Of a stretch of 64,000 nucleotides of DNA, positions 34,774 through 44,256 are shown piece after piece (the stretch's first letter is position 1; each line of letters starts with the position of its first letter). The notes beneath the pieces were generated by a model. It was not told the DNA's origin, did not search any database, and saw nothing but the letters and a program-made list of their open reading frames with translations. Source of the stretch: an uncultured Flavobacteriales bacterium (lineage in GTDB: Bacteria; Bacteroidota; Bacteroidia; Flavobacteriales_G; Salibacteraceae); the NCBI GenBank assembly GCA_937121175.1, contig CAKZKD010000002.1, forward strand, positions 472,799-536,798. Reading direction: 5' to 3'. Both the position numbers and the translations under genes were made by a program.

Positions 34774-35796
34774 ATGGGCTTATTTGATTTTTTTACCCAA
34801 GAAATAGCAATTGATCTTGGCACAGCGAACACACTCATCATCCACAACGATAAAGTGGTGGTAGATGAACCATCTATTGTTGCTCAAGACCGCATGTCTT
34901 CAAGGTTTATTGCCGTTGGAAAGCAGGCAATGCAGATGCATGGTAAAACGCACGAAAACATAAAAACCATTCGGCCGCTCAAGGATGGCGTAATCGCTGA
35001 TTTTCATGCAGCGGAACACATGATTAAGGGCATGATAAAAATGATCAATTCGGGTCGTAGAATCTTTCAGCCTTCTCTTAAAATGGTTATTTGTATTCCG
35101 TCTGGAATTACCGAAGTAGAAAAACGAGCGGTAAAAGATTCTGCTGAACACGCTGGAGCAAAAGAGGTTTTCTTGATTTATGAACCGATGGCGGCGGCAA
35201 TCGGAATTGGAATTGATGTAGAAGAACCAATGGGTAACATGATTATCGATATAGGCGGTGGTACATCAGAGATTGCGGTAATTGCTTTGGGTGGAATTGT
35301 TTGTGATAAGTCAATACGAGTTGCGGGTGATGAATTTACGTCGGACATTGAAGATTACTTGAGACGTCAGCACAATATTCTAATTGGGGAAAGAACTGCA
35401 GAACGAATTAAAATTGAAGTTGGTGCCGCACTTCCTGAGTTAGACGATGCACCAGACGACTACGCGGTACACGGGCGAGATTTAATGACTGGAATTCCAA
35501 AAGAGATTCACGTTTCTTTCGTTGAAATATCTCATGCGTTGGACAAATCTATTTCTAAAATTGAGGAGGCAATTCTGTCTGCTCTGGAAATGACTCCACC
35601 AGAATTATCTGCCGATATTTATAAAACAGGAATTTATTTGGCCGGTGGCGGTTCTATGCTACGTGGATTGGATAAAAGAATTAGCATGAAAACTAAGTTG
35701 CCTGTCCATGTTGCTGAAGATCCACTTAGAGCTGTTGCTCGTGGAACAGGTATAGCATTGAAAAATGCAGAAAACTTCAATTTCTTGATTAAATAA
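34774..35796 (+). CDS. mreB: Rod shape-determining protein MreB
   Basis: MreB is the actin-like filament protein that organises lateral cell-wall growth. It has 340 residues starting MGLFDFFTQEIAIDLGTANT. The phosphate-1 motif is IDLGTANTLI, phosphate-2 IIDIGGGTSEIAVIALGG, and the adenosine motif GIYLAGGGSMLRGLDKRI. It lies between purH (16 bp) and mreC (17 bp) in a cell-shape cluster that continues to rodA. This implies a rod-shaped cell. Confidence 0.97.
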   Translation: MGLFDFFTQEIAIDLGTANTLIIHNDKVVVDEPSIVAQDRMSSRFIAVGKQAMQMHGKTHENIKTIRPLKDGVIADFHAAEHMIKGMIKMINSGRRIFQPSLKMVICIPSGITEVEKRAVKDSAEHAGAKEVFLIYEPMAAAIGIGIDVEEPMGNMIIDIGGGTSEIAVIALGGIVCDKSIRVAGDEFTSDIEDYLRRQHNILIGERTAERIKIEVGAALPELDDAPDDYAVHGRDLMTGIPKEIHVSFVEISHALDKSISKIEEAILSALEMTPPELSADIYKTGIYLAGGGSMLRGLDKRISMKTKLPVHVAEDPLRAVARGTGIALKNAENFNFLIK

Positions 35797-35813
35797 AAGA
35801 AGGAGAATAGCGC

Positions 35814-36650
35814 GTGCGTAACCTCATTCAATTTATTTGGAGACAGCATTTTACGCTACTTTTTTTGGGATTGCAATTTGTGTCCTTATTCCTACTAATT
35901 CAAAATAATTCCTTTCAGCGAGCAAATTTTTTAGGATTTGCTAATGAAGTAACTGGAGGTGCATTTGAGTTGGTTGCAGAAACTAAAGATTACCTCAGTT
36001 TAAAAGAGGTAAACGAAAATTTGGCAGAAGAATTAGCACGGTTAAAATCCAATGAAAAACAATCGTTTTTTGGATTGACCCCTTGGCATCGAATTGTCGA
36101 TGACAGTTTATTCGGTGTTCAATATCAATATACCAAAGCGCGTGTGGTTAATAGTTCGGTTAGTCAACGGAATAATTACCTAACCCTAAATCAAGGAAGT
36201 GTGAATGGAATTGCCCCAGAAATGGGAGTGGTTTCTAACGAAGGCGTTGTGGGAATTGTTAAGAATGTTTCGGAACACTATACCAGTGTAATTTCTGTGT
36301 TGCACTCTAGAACTCAGATAAGTGCTAAACTCAAAAAATCGGACTATTTCGGGGTATTGAAATGGAATGGTAAGGATGCTAAAATTGTACAGCTATCTGA
36401 TATTCCGTCGCATGTCGATATTTCAGCAGGAGATACTATTGTGACCAGAGGAGCCGGAGGGATTTTTCCTCCAAACGTTCTTATTGGAGTTATTCAAGAT
36501 TTTAAGCCAATAGAAGGAACTGATTTTTACTCCATAAACGTTTGGCTAGCTACTGATTTCAAAAAAGTGTCTTACGTTTTTGCCATTACCAATTCAATGC
36601 TCATGGAGCAACAAGAATTGGAATCCAATCAAACTCAAGAAGATGATTAG
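35814..36650 (+). CDS. mreC: Rod shape-determining protein MreC
   Basis: MreC is a bitopic protein linking MreB to the periplasmic wall-synthesis enzymes. It has 278 residues from a GTG start. One N-terminal transmembrane helix (about 10-27) is followed by a coiled coil (LKEVNENLAEELARLKSNEK, about 62-82). The MreC beta-domain comes next, with NYLTLNQGSVNGIAPEMGVVSNEGVVGIVKNVS and ISAGDTIVTRGAGGIFPPNVLIGVI. Its end overlaps mreD by 8 bp. Confidence 0.93.
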   Translation: MRNLIQFIWRQHFTLLFLGLQFVSLFLLIQNNSFQRANFLGFANEVTGGAFELVAETKDYLSLKEVNENLAEELARLKSNEKQSFFGLTPWHRIVDDSLFGVQYQYTKARVVNSSVSQRNNYLTLNQGSVNGIAPEMGVVSNEGVVGIVKNVSEHYTSVISVLHSRTQISAKLKKSDYFGVLKWNGKDAKIVQLSDIPSHVDISAGDTIVTRGAGGIFPPNVLIGVIQDFKPIEGTDFYSINVWLATDFKKVSYVFAITNSMLMEQQELESNQTQEDD

Positions 36651-37161
36651 CGGAGTTGTAAAATACGGAGTTCAATTTGTTTTCTTGGTTTTACTCCAAG
36701 GATTGGTATTGAATAACATTCATGTTTTTGGAGTTGCGAGTACCTATTTCTATGTGTTGTTTATTTTGTTGCTCCCAGTTGAATACAATAAAGTCGTTGT
36801 ACTCTTCCTTGCTTTTTTCCTAGGCTTATCGGTTGATTTATTTTCATCGAGTTGGGGACTGCATGCATTTTCCAGCGTCTTTTTAGCTTTTTTGCGTCCT
36901 TTGTTATTGCGTTTTTTAGCCCCGAGAGACGGATATGAATTTAATTCTTCTCCCAATTGGTCCACGATGGGGTTTGGCTGGTTTGTTACCTATGCTGCAA
37001 TTGGAGTCTTTATTCATCATTTTACCATTCACCTAGTTGAAGCTTTTAGGTTTTCAGAGGTACTTAACGTTTTTGGAAGAGCCTCGGCAAGTACCATATT
37101 CACTCTAATAATTGCCCTTTTAGCTCAGTTGTTTACCTATCGGCCCAATAGAACTTTATGA
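36643..37161 (+). CDS. mreD: Rod shape-determining protein MreD
   Basis: The 172-residue membrane protein starts MISGVVKYGVQFVFLVLLQG and has about five transmembrane segments, with FLAFFLGLSVDLFSSSWGLHA as the most typical part. It belongs to the elongasome with MreC, PBP2 and RodA. The ATG at 36643 gives an 8-bp overlap with mreC; an in-frame ATG 63 nt upstream would add a polar stretch lying wholly inside mreC and is not used. The stop overlaps the mrdA start (ATGA). Confidence 0.9.
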   Translation: MISGVVKYGVQFVFLVLLQGLVLNNIHVFGVASTYFYVLFILLLPVEYNKVVVLFLAFFLGLSVDLFSSSWGLHAFSSVFLAFLRPLLLRFLAPRDGYEFNSSPNWSTMGFGWFVTYAAIGVFIHHFTIHLVEAFRFSEVLNVFGRASASTIFTLIIALLAQLFTYRPNRTL

Positions 37162-38987
37162 AGCCATTTGAGGATAGAAAGTTTGTTATTCTCGGAATAT
37201 TCCTGGTAATTGGCCTTATTTTTTTGGGGCGTTTATTTTTTATTCAAGTAGTTGATGATTCGTATCAATTAAGTGCCAACAATCAAGCATTGCGGTCAAT
37301 TACTCAGTACCCAGTTCGTGGATTAATCTACGATAGAAAAGGGCAGTTGTTGGTTTACAACGAGGCTGCTTATGATTTAATGGTGGTGCCATCTAAAGTT
37401 AATGATTTCGATACTGCAGCGTTTTGTAACCTTCTACAAATAACCGATTCTGTTTTTGAAACCAAAATTTCGAAGGCCAGAAAATACAGTAGATACAGAC
37501 CATCCGTTTTTCAAAAGCAAATTCCTGCTTCCGATTGGGCCTTAATTTCAGAACGGTTGTATAAATTCAATGGATTTTATGGTGAAAAACGAACCTTGAG
37601 AAAATATCCCAAAGCGACATCAGCGCATATCTTGGGCTACATTTCAGAGGTTGGTGGTTCCGATATTGAAAAAGACAACTACTATAAAAGTGGAGATTAC
37701 ATTGGCAAACGAGGGCTTGAAAAGGAGTATGAGTCTGTTTTACGTGGTGTTAGAGGAAAAAAAGTGCTTATGGTTGATGTTCACAACCGCGTAAAAGGGA
37801 GCTATCGTAGCGGATTGTATGACACTTTACCTATCGCTGGAAAAAATTTAGTAAGCTCTATTGACAGAGATTTACAGGCGTACGGAGAAAAATTAATGCA
37901 AGGAAAGCGCGGGAGCATTGTAGCCATTGAACCAGCAACAGGAGAAATTTTGGCGATGGTATCTGCTCCAAGTTACGATCCGAATTTGCTAGTTGGACGA
38001 CCAAGGTCGAAGAATTACAAGGTGTTACAACAAAACGATTCGCTTAATCCATTGTTTAACCGAACTATTAATGCTATGTACCGACCAGGTTCAATTTTTA
38101 AAATTGTGCAATCACTAATAGCGCTGGACGAAGGTGTAATCAAAGAGGAAACAAGATTTAAGTGCAATCGGTCAATTATAGGATGTCACGGTTCGCATAC
38201 CAATGATGATTTGGTTGGTGCAATACAGCACAGTTGTAACCCGTATTTCTACCAAGTTTATAAACGATTAATACAAAGAGGTGAAAAATCGAATATTTTC
38301 AAGGATGCAAACCTTGGGTTGAATAGGTGGCAAGAACGAGTAAAGAAATTTGGCTTTGGAGTTCGACTAGAAACCGATTTACCAGGATTAAAAAAAGGCC
38401 TAGTGCCAGATCCGGCATTTTATAACCGTTGGTATGGAGAAAACAGATGGGCATTTTCAACGATTTATTCAAATAGTATAGGAGAAGGCGAATTACAGGT
38501 TGTTCCCATTCAAATGGCAAACCTGGCAGCTACAATAGCCAACAAGGGTTATTATTATCAACCCCATCTGGTGAAATCGATTGGAGAAGATTCTGTAAAA
38601 CGACCTGAGTTTACCGAACGGGTTGATACCGAGGTTGATTCCTCATTTTTTAATCCTGTTATTGAAGCTATGTACAAAGTGGTAAATGAAACAGGAGGAA
38701 CGGCAAGACGAGCTAGAATAGATAGCATTGTAGTTTGCGGAAAAACGGGTACTGTGCAAAACGACCCATGGCCCGACCATTCCGTCTTTATGGCCTTTGC
38801 GCCAATGAAAAATCCTAAAATAGCCATTGCCGTTTATGTAGAGTATTCTGACTTCGGAGGTACCTGGGCTGCACCAATTTCCAGTTTAATGATAGAACAA
38901 TATTTGACAGGAGAAACAACACGACCAGACAAGGAAAAACGCATTACAGATGCCCAATTTTTAGACATATATGAGGGCAAAAAATAG
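37158..38987 (+). CDS. mrdA: Penicillin-binding protein 2
   Basis: This is the peptidoglycan transpeptidase of the elongasome, of 609 residues. An N-terminal membrane anchor (about 12-32) is followed by the PBP dimerisation domain with YPVRGLIYDRKGQLLVYNEAAYDL. The transpeptidase domain has the active-site SxxK in MYRPGSIFKIVQ, SxN in HSCNPYFYQ, and KTG in VCGKTGTVQNDP. Length and order match class B PBP2. It overlaps mreD by 4 bp and rodA by 17 bp, so the whole block is one operon. Confidence 0.95.
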   Translation: MKPFEDRKFVILGIFLVIGLIFLGRLFFIQVVDDSYQLSANNQALRSITQYPVRGLIYDRKGQLLVYNEAAYDLMVVPSKVNDFDTAAFCNLLQITDSVFETKISKARKYSRYRPSVFQKQIPASDWALISERLYKFNGFYGEKRTLRKYPKATSAHILGYISEVGGSDIEKDNYYKSGDYIGKRGLEKEYESVLRGVRGKKVLMVDVHNRVKGSYRSGLYDTLPIAGKNLVSSIDRDLQAYGEKLMQGKRGSIVAIEPATGEILAMVSAPSYDPNLLVGRPRSKNYKVLQQNDSLNPLFNRTINAMYRPGSIFKIVQSLIALDEGVIKEETRFKCNRSIIGCHGSHTNDDLVGAIQHSCNPYFYQVYKRLIQRGEKSNIFKDANLGLNRWQERVKKFGFGVRLETDLPGLKKGLVPDPAFYNRWYGENRWAFSTIYSNSIGEGELQVVPIQMANLAATIANKGYYYQPHLVKSIGEDSVKRPEFTERVDTEVDSSFFNPVIEAMYKVVNETGGTARRARIDSIVVCGKTGTVQNDPWPDHSVFMAFAPMKNPKIAIAVYVEYSDFGGTWAAPISSLMIEQYLTGETTRPDKEKRITDAQFLDIYEGKK

Positions 38988-40275
38988 CATCTTCCAAAAT
39001 ATTGATTGGACTATTTTCTGGGTGTTTACTGCTCTTGTGCTAATGGGCTGGATAAACATTTATGCGGCAACGTACAGCGAAGAACATCAGTCGATTTTTG
39101 ACATGAGTATGTCTTACGGAAAGCAACTTATTTGGATAGTTACTTCCTATGTTTTGGTTTGGGTGGTGTTGATGTTGGATCCCCGCTTTTTCTCCAGATT
39201 GGCGTATCCGATTTATGGTGTTTGTATGGCACTTTTGGTGGGAGTGCTCCTCTTTGGAACCGAAATTAAAGGTGCAAAATCGTGGTTCACATTCGGTGGT
39301 TTTTCCTTCCAACCATCAGAACTAGCAAAATACGGTACAGCTCTGGCACTAACGTATTACTTGAGTTCTTTGGGTAAAAAATTTCAAGGAATAATAGTAA
39401 GAATAAAGGCATTTATTATTTTGCTAATTCCAGCAGCATTAATTCTATTACAGCCCGACACGGGTTCGGTTTTGGTGTATGCTTCCTTCATTTTTGTGAT
39501 GTACAGAGAAGGGCTTAGTGGCAACATTTTGCTCATTGGATTGGGCGCTGCTGTTCTATTCGTATTGGCACTTTTGTTAAACTATACTACCTTTAATTTA
39601 CCTTTCGATTTCGAGATTTCTGGCCAAACGCTCATGATTTCTGTAATTGGGTTGATTTGCCTGATGATCCATCAACTGTTCAAAAGAGTAAAGGGAATCA
39701 AAATTTTAATAATCCTCGTATTTGGGGTGATATCCGGTTACGTTTATGGTGTGAATTATTTATTCAACGATGTGTTACAAGAACATCAACAATCTAGAAT
39801 CAATGAGTTGTTGGGCATCGAGCACGACCCAACTGGAGCAGGATACAATGTTCATCAGTCTATGATAGCCATTGGCTCAGGTGGTGTGTTTGGCAAGGGG
39901 TTTTTGCAAGGAACACAAACCAAATTCAATTTTGTGCCTGAGCAAAGTACCGATTTTATTTTTTGCACGGTTGGAGAGGAGTGGGGGTACTTCGGAAGTT
40001 TGGTGGTAATTGTGCTCTTTTTGGTTCTACTATTTCGAATTATAATTATTGCGGAGCGGCAGCGGTCAACTTTTTCTCGGGTTTATGGGTATTGTGTGGC
40101 CAGTATATTCTTTTTCCACCTAGCAATTAATGTTGGAATGACCATCGGCCTTGCTCCAGTCATTGGAATTCCGCTTCCGTTTTTCTCGTATGGTGGTTCT
40201 AGCCTTTGGGCATTTACTATATTGTTATTCACCTTTGTAAAAATGGACTCTGAGCGAATGCATATTTTGAGCTAG
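38971..40275 (+). CDS. rodA: Rod shape-determining protein RodA (SEDS glycosyltransferase)
   Basis: RodA polymerises lipid II into glycan strands and works with PBP2. The 434 residues form about ten transmembrane helices. SEDS signatures are visible: FSFQPSELAKYGTALALTYY, LQPDTGSVLVYASF, IAIGSGGVFGKGFLQGTQTKFNFVPEQSTDFIF, and the C-terminal GIPLPFFSYGGSSL. The 17-bp overlap with mrdA suggests tight coupling of the two enzymes. It is convergent with the serine hydrolase gene 9 bp away, with no evident terminator. Confidence 0.95.
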   Translation: MRAKNSIFQNIDWTIFWVFTALVLMGWINIYAATYSEEHQSIFDMSMSYGKQLIWIVTSYVLVWVVLMLDPRFFSRLAYPIYGVCMALLVGVLLFGTEIKGAKSWFTFGGFSFQPSELAKYGTALALTYYLSSLGKKFQGIIVRIKAFIILLIPAALILLQPDTGSVLVYASFIFVMYREGLSGNILLIGLGAAVLFVLALLLNYTTFNLPFDFEISGQTLMISVIGLICLMIHQLFKRVKGIKILIILVFGVISGYVYGVNYLFNDVLQEHQQSRINELLGIEHDPTGAGYNVHQSMIAIGSGGVFGKGFLQGTQTKFNFVPEQSTDFIFCTVGEEWGYFGSLVVIVLFLVLLFRIIIIAERQRSTFSRVYGYCVASIFFFHLAINVGMTIGLAPVIGIPLPFFSYGGSSLWAFTILLFTFVKMDSERMHILS

Positions 40276-40284
40276 AAGCCTCTT

Positions 40285-41802
40285 CTACTCCTTCACAAAA
40301 TCTAAATTCGAAAAGTGAAAGTCTGGGTTTGGTAAGTCGATTGTAAATCCTGTTACCTTACCATTTTCCACCTTGTAATTCGCAAAACCTCTTGGTAAAA
40401 ACTCGTCATTAAATTTGAATACAAACGTGTCATCTTGCCAATGGTCGCAAGTTGCTGTAAACAGCTCTTTTGCAGGCTCAAGTACCAACTTTAGTTTAGC
40501 TTTTTTTCCTTTTCCTTCAAGGGTTACGGTCGCTTTCCCATAATAGTCATCTGTATAGGTGCCAGTATAATTCTCTAACAATGCAGAAGGTTGTGTGTCC
40601 GTTTTACGCGCGGCATTTTGTTTTTCTTTTTTTACCAAACTAAGTGAATCAGACATTTTACCATAGCCAGAAAATTCTTTAGACCAATCACGATTCAATT
40701 TCGGATTAAATGCCATGTCAAACGTTTTGTACATCAGTGCTGTACAAATGGAGGACATATCGTTTGTAAGAATCACAATGCCCATGTTTTCTTCCGGAAC
40801 CAAAGCAACCTTTGTGATATATCCGGGTAGTCCTCCACCATGATGCACTATTTTTTTACCGTTGTAATCCATCAAGAACCAACCAAGGCCATAACCCTTA
40901 AAGTGAGTTCCATTTCGTTTATCAAACCCAGAAACGTTAAGAGGAGTTTCCAAATTAAAAATCTTTTCAACTGTACTGGCTTTCAGTAATGTATCTCCGT
41001 GATGAACACCTTTGTTTAACCAGAACATGGTCCAAGTAAGCATATCAACTAGATTTGAGTTTAAGGCAGCTGTTGCACCACTATTATCGTAGTTAATTAG
41101 CTCTTGAGTGACTCCTTTTAGATGGGGGTAAGCAATTTTTGTGTTTTCCTTATACTTTGTAATTGAAGAAACGGTTTGTGTCATTCCCAGTGGAGATAAA
41201 ATTCGAGTATCTACAAATTTATCCCACGACATTCCAGCGGCTTTTTCAATTACCTCTCCTGCTGTTATGTACATGATGTTTTGGTATCCAAAACCGTTTC
41301 GATATTCATAAGAAAGGGGTAAATGACTGATTCTTGTAATAATTTCCTTCCGGCTATAATTGGAGCCGTACCATAATAAATCACCATCAAAAGTTTTTAG
41401 GCCACTTCGGTGACATAGCAAATCTTCAATGGTCATCATGTTCGTTACCAATGGGTCATTAAGTTTCCAATCGGGTAGGTGTTTGGTCACTTTATCGTCC
41501 CATTTTAGTTTTCCTTCTTCAACCAACATACCAATAGACGCAGCTGTAAACGCCTTCGAGAGTGAAGCAATACCGAACATTGCATTTGTACTTACACGCT
41601 GTTCGTTACCAGTTTTGGTCACTCCGTAACCTTGCTGATAAACTATATCACCATTCTGGACTACACCAATTGCTAAACCAGGCATTTTGTAATCGCGCAT
41701 GGCCTTTTTTACATAGTTATTTAGTTTCCCGAAATCAATTTCTTGGCCAAATAGAGTACCATTCAACAAAAGAATTACGGAAAGAAGTGTTTTCATTTTC
41801 AT
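40285..41802 (-). CDS. Exported serine hydrolase of the beta-lactamase (class C/PBP-like) family
   Basis: The product has 505 residues with a signal peptide (about 1-20, ending LFGQ). The beta-lactamase-like domain at about 22-370 has SxxK at Ser80-Lys83 (FGIASLSKAFTAAS), a YxN-like YQN in NGFGYQNIMYI, and the HGG motif in VHHGGGLPGY in place of KTG. A C-terminal beta domain (about 390-505, DUF3471-like) has YTGTYTDDYYGKATVTLEG. Such enzymes are usually esterases or D-amino peptidases rather than antibiotic-resistance enzymes; the substrate is unknown. A promoter box lies 18 nt upstream. Confidence 0.88.
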   Translation of the reverse strand: MKMKTLLSVILLLNGTLFGQEIDFGKLNNYVKKAMRDYKMPGLAIGVVQNGDIVYQQGYGVTKTGNEQRVSTNAMFGIASLSKAFTAASIGMLVEEGKLKWDDKVTKHLPDWKLNDPLVTNMMTIEDLLCHRSGLKTFDGDLLWYGSNYSRKEIITRISHLPLSYEYRNGFGYQNIMYITAGEVIEKAAGMSWDKFVDTRILSPLGMTQTVSSITKYKENTKIAYPHLKGVTQELINYDNSGATAALNSNLVDMLTWTMFWLNKGVHHGDTLLKASTVEKIFNLETPLNVSGFDKRNGTHFKGYGLGWFLMDYNGKKIVHHGGGLPGYITKVALVPEENMGIVILTNDMSSICTALMYKTFDMAFNPKLNRDWSKEFSGYGKMSDSLSLVKKEKQNAARKTDTQPSALLENYTGTYTDDYYGKATVTLEGKGKKAKLKLVLEPAKELFTATCDHWQDDTFVFKFNDEFLPRGFANYKVENGKVTGFTIDLPNPDFHFSNLDFVKE

Positions 41803-41820
41803 ACAGTGAAATTATTAATT

Positions 41821-41828
41821 CAAACTTA
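41821..41828 (-). promoter_or_regulatory. -7 promoter box for the serine hydrolase gene
   Basis: The minus strand reads TAAGTTTG (TAnnTTTG), 18 nt before the ATG at 41802. No clear -33 TTG is visible. Confidence 0.5.
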
Positions 41829-41936
41829 GATAACCATAAATAAATATGTTTTTTACCCTTGGCTATGCCAACCGCTGGATAATTTAATTTGTATCTATTA
41901 CCATGCCTTGCTAACATTGTATATTGCAGGTAGGTT

Positions 41937-44111
41937 ATGACCAGAATCGTATTCATATTTCTTTTGCTTTTTGGCACATTATCTTCAACCTCATTTGCAT
42001 ACCATATTGTAGGAGGAGATCTAACTTACAAATGCTTGGGTGACAATGAATACGAAATTACCATGGTCTTGTACAGAGATTGTGGTGGAAATGGAGCGGA
42101 ATATGATTCCCCTGGAAACATTGCCATTTACAACGATACCCTTTTTACCAACCTGAAAGTAATTCCTTCAGGAATTGAAGAGATACCTGCCGATATTTAT
42201 GACCCCTGCTTTGCTGTTCCGACTGGAGTTTGTGTGCAAAAAGGATACTATAAAACGACTGTTACATTACCCCAGAACTTTAAAGGTTATACCGTCAGCT
42301 ACCAACGTTGTTGCAGGAACTTATCAGTGCGTAACATCCAAACTCCAGACAAAGTTGGAACTACGATAACAACTACAATTCCCGGAGCATTGGCGGTGGG
42401 CTGTAATTCTTCACCATTATTTAAAAACGCTCCGCCGTTGGCAATTTGCTTAGGGAGTGATTTTAAATTTGACCATGGAGCTACAGACGCTAATGGCGAC
42501 TCTTTAGTGTACCGTTTTTGTGACCCCTATGTAGGAGGAGGAACAATATTATCCCCTGGTATACCAAATGGAATTCAGCCTATTCCGGCAACCAGACCAC
42601 CCTATTCTTCTGTTCCATGGAGCGCAGGTTATTCGGCTACAAATCCTTTTAATCTTATTAACTCTTTTACCATAGATGCTCAAACTGGTGAAATTGTGGG
42701 TATACCCCGCCAACAGGGTCAATATTTATATGGAATTTGTGTAGAGGAGTATCGTAATGGGATAAAAATAGGAGAATCAAGGAGGGAGTTTCAAGTTAAT
42801 ATTGTTTTGTGCGAATCGAATACCGAGGCAATATTTAACGAGCCAGGTCCTTGTTCTGGTATGGAGTTAGAGTTCTCCAATAGAAGCATTACCTCTAGAA
42901 CGTTTAGTTGGGATTTTGATATGGATAATCAAGGAACCATTACTTCAACTGCACAGGATCCTGTAATTCTTTTTCCGGATACCGGTAGGTATAAAGTGCG
43001 CTTGATTGCAAACCCACAGTACGATTGTGCAGACACCATTGATAAGGAAATAATTGTGTATCCGAGAATAAATCCAGATTTTAAAGGAAATGCATTTGCA
43101 TGTGCCTCTCAGCCGAATTTTCAATACGAGGCCATTGGCGAATTTGAGTCTTACACAAACATCTATTGGACATTTCCAAATGGGTCGAGTATTAGTGCTG
43201 ATACAGGAGCGATGTCAGATATATTTTCTTACGATAAAGTTGGGAAATTTGAGATTAATGTTGAGTTAACTCACGGGTTGTGCAGCTATAAAACCATTAT
43301 CACTCCAGAAGTATTGGAAAACCCAGTTTTAAAGGTCGAAAGTAGAAACTTGGTCGGTTGTGCCCCTTTGTTAGTTGAATTAGAAAATGAATCTGTTTCC
43401 AATTCAAAATTAATAACGGAATGGACATTTAAAAGTGCAAAGAAGGCAGGTTCATTTTCCAACAATGCCGAAGAGCGATGGAGGATAGAAGAGGCTGGCG
43501 AATATCTAATTACGTTAATTACTTATACTACCGAGAAATGTATTGATACTCTGGGTCCAGTTAGTTTTCCGATAGTGGTATATGACAGCCCAAAAGCAGA
43601 TTTTTATTTAAGTGATTCTGTGGTAAGCATTTTCGATCCAGAAATTGAAGTGTTTAGTAATGCTTCAAACGCGTCCGAATGCGAACTATTCGTTGGTAGT
43701 ATGAAGTCTGAAACTGGCTGTGGGGGAGTGTTTACATTGGAAAAGCCCGGCAAATATCGAATTAGTCAAGTAGTTCAGAATATTTCAGGGTGCAATGACA
43801 CGTTATCAAAAATTGTGGAAGTTGAAAACGAATACGCCTTTTTCGCACCCAATTCATTTACTCCTAATGTAGATGGAAGGAATGAGATGTTTAGACCAGT
43901 GGTAGTGGGCTCAAAAGAATATGAACTTAACATCCGCGATAGATGGGGGAATATTATTTTCACTTCAACGGACCCCAAGGTTGGTTGGGAGGGGATAGAT
44001 ACGCGTACTCAGGAGTTGGTTCCGATTGGCGTTTATTTGTATCAGGCTAAAGTTCTTGATTTTACCGACGAATACCATTTTTATTCTGGTGAGGTTAATT
44101 TGTTTAGGTGA
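41937..44111 (+). CDS. T9SS type B surface protein with PKD-like domains
   Basis: The product has 724 residues with a signal peptide (about 1-21, ending TSFA). The N-terminal module starts AYHIVGGDLTYKCLGDNEYE and continues ITMVLYRDCGGNG, a recurrent start of Bacteroidota gliding-type surface proteins. It is followed by a Cys-rich all-beta region and PKD-like domains (about 320-560, with RTFSWDFDMDNQGTI and PDTGRYKVRLIA). The last 90 residues form the type B sorting domain (FFAPNSFTPNVDGRNEMF to SGEVNLFR). It should reach the surface or medium by T9SS. A ligand is unknown. Downstream lies the heptamer repeat. Confidence 0.88.
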   Translation: MTRIVFIFLLLFGTLSSTSFAYHIVGGDLTYKCLGDNEYEITMVLYRDCGGNGAEYDSPGNIAIYNDTLFTNLKVIPSGIEEIPADIYDPCFAVPTGVCVQKGYYKTTVTLPQNFKGYTVSYQRCCRNLSVRNIQTPDKVGTTITTTIPGALAVGCNSSPLFKNAPPLAICLGSDFKFDHGATDANGDSLVYRFCDPYVGGGTILSPGIPNGIQPIPATRPPYSSVPWSAGYSATNPFNLINSFTIDAQTGEIVGIPRQQGQYLYGICVEEYRNGIKIGESRREFQVNIVLCESNTEAIFNEPGPCSGMELEFSNRSITSRTFSWDFDMDNQGTITSTAQDPVILFPDTGRYKVRLIANPQYDCADTIDKEIIVYPRINPDFKGNAFACASQPNFQYEAIGEFESYTNIYWTFPNGSSISADTGAMSDIFSYDKVGKFEINVELTHGLCSYKTIITPEVLENPVLKVESRNLVGCAPLLVELENESVSNSKLITEWTFKSAKKAGSFSNNAEERWRIEEAGEYLITLITYTTEKCIDTLGPVSFPIVVYDSPKADFYLSDSVVSIFDPEIEVFSNASNASECELFVGSMKSETGCGGVFTLEKPGKYRISQVVQNISGCNDTLSKIVEVENEYAFFAPNSFTPNVDGRNEMFRPVVVGSKEYELNIRDRWGNIIFTSTDPKVGWEGIDTRTQELVPIGVYLYQAKVLDFTDEYHFYSGEVNLFR

Positions 44112-44130
44112 TGATTTTTTGAATTTTGAA

Positions 44131-44215
44131 TGTTGAGTTTTAAATTTTTAATTACTCAACACTCAACACTCAACACTCAACACTCAACACTCAACACTCA
44201 ACACTCAACACTCAA
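44131..44215. repeat. Tandem heptamer repeat (ACTCAAC)n with flanking inverted copy
   Basis: Eight perfect copies of ACTCAAC (44154-44209) plus a partial copy (44210-44215) follow an inverted TGTTGAGT (44131-44138) that is complementary to every repeat junction. It lies between a type B T9SS gene and the enoyl-CoA hydratase gene and ends 14 bp before a -7 box. A hairpin between the inverted copy and any repeat could serve as a terminator. Copy number probably varies among strains. Confidence 0.9.
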
Positions 44216-44229
44216 TAGCTGTGATTTTT

Positions 44230-44237
44230 TAAGTTTG
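44230..44237 (+). promoter_or_regulatory. -7 promoter box for the enoyl-CoA hydratase gene
   Basis: TAAGTTTG matches TAnnTTTG and ends 19 nt before the ATG. Its -33 region falls in the last heptamer copies and has no TTG. Confidence 0.45.
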
Positions 44238-44256
44238 CAAGCTCAAATTATTTTCT

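Noticed and set aside
36580..36642. Extended MreD start inside mreC
   Set aside because: The added residues are polar and encoded wholly within mreC, while the internal ATG at 36643 gives the normal MreD N-terminus.
40285..41802. Antibiotic-resistance beta-lactamase
   Set aside because: The KTG triad is replaced by HGG and a DUF3471-like domain is fused, which is typical for esterase or peptidase relatives.
44154..44215. CRISPR array
   Set aside because: Units are 7 bp without spacers, so this is a simple tandem repeat.
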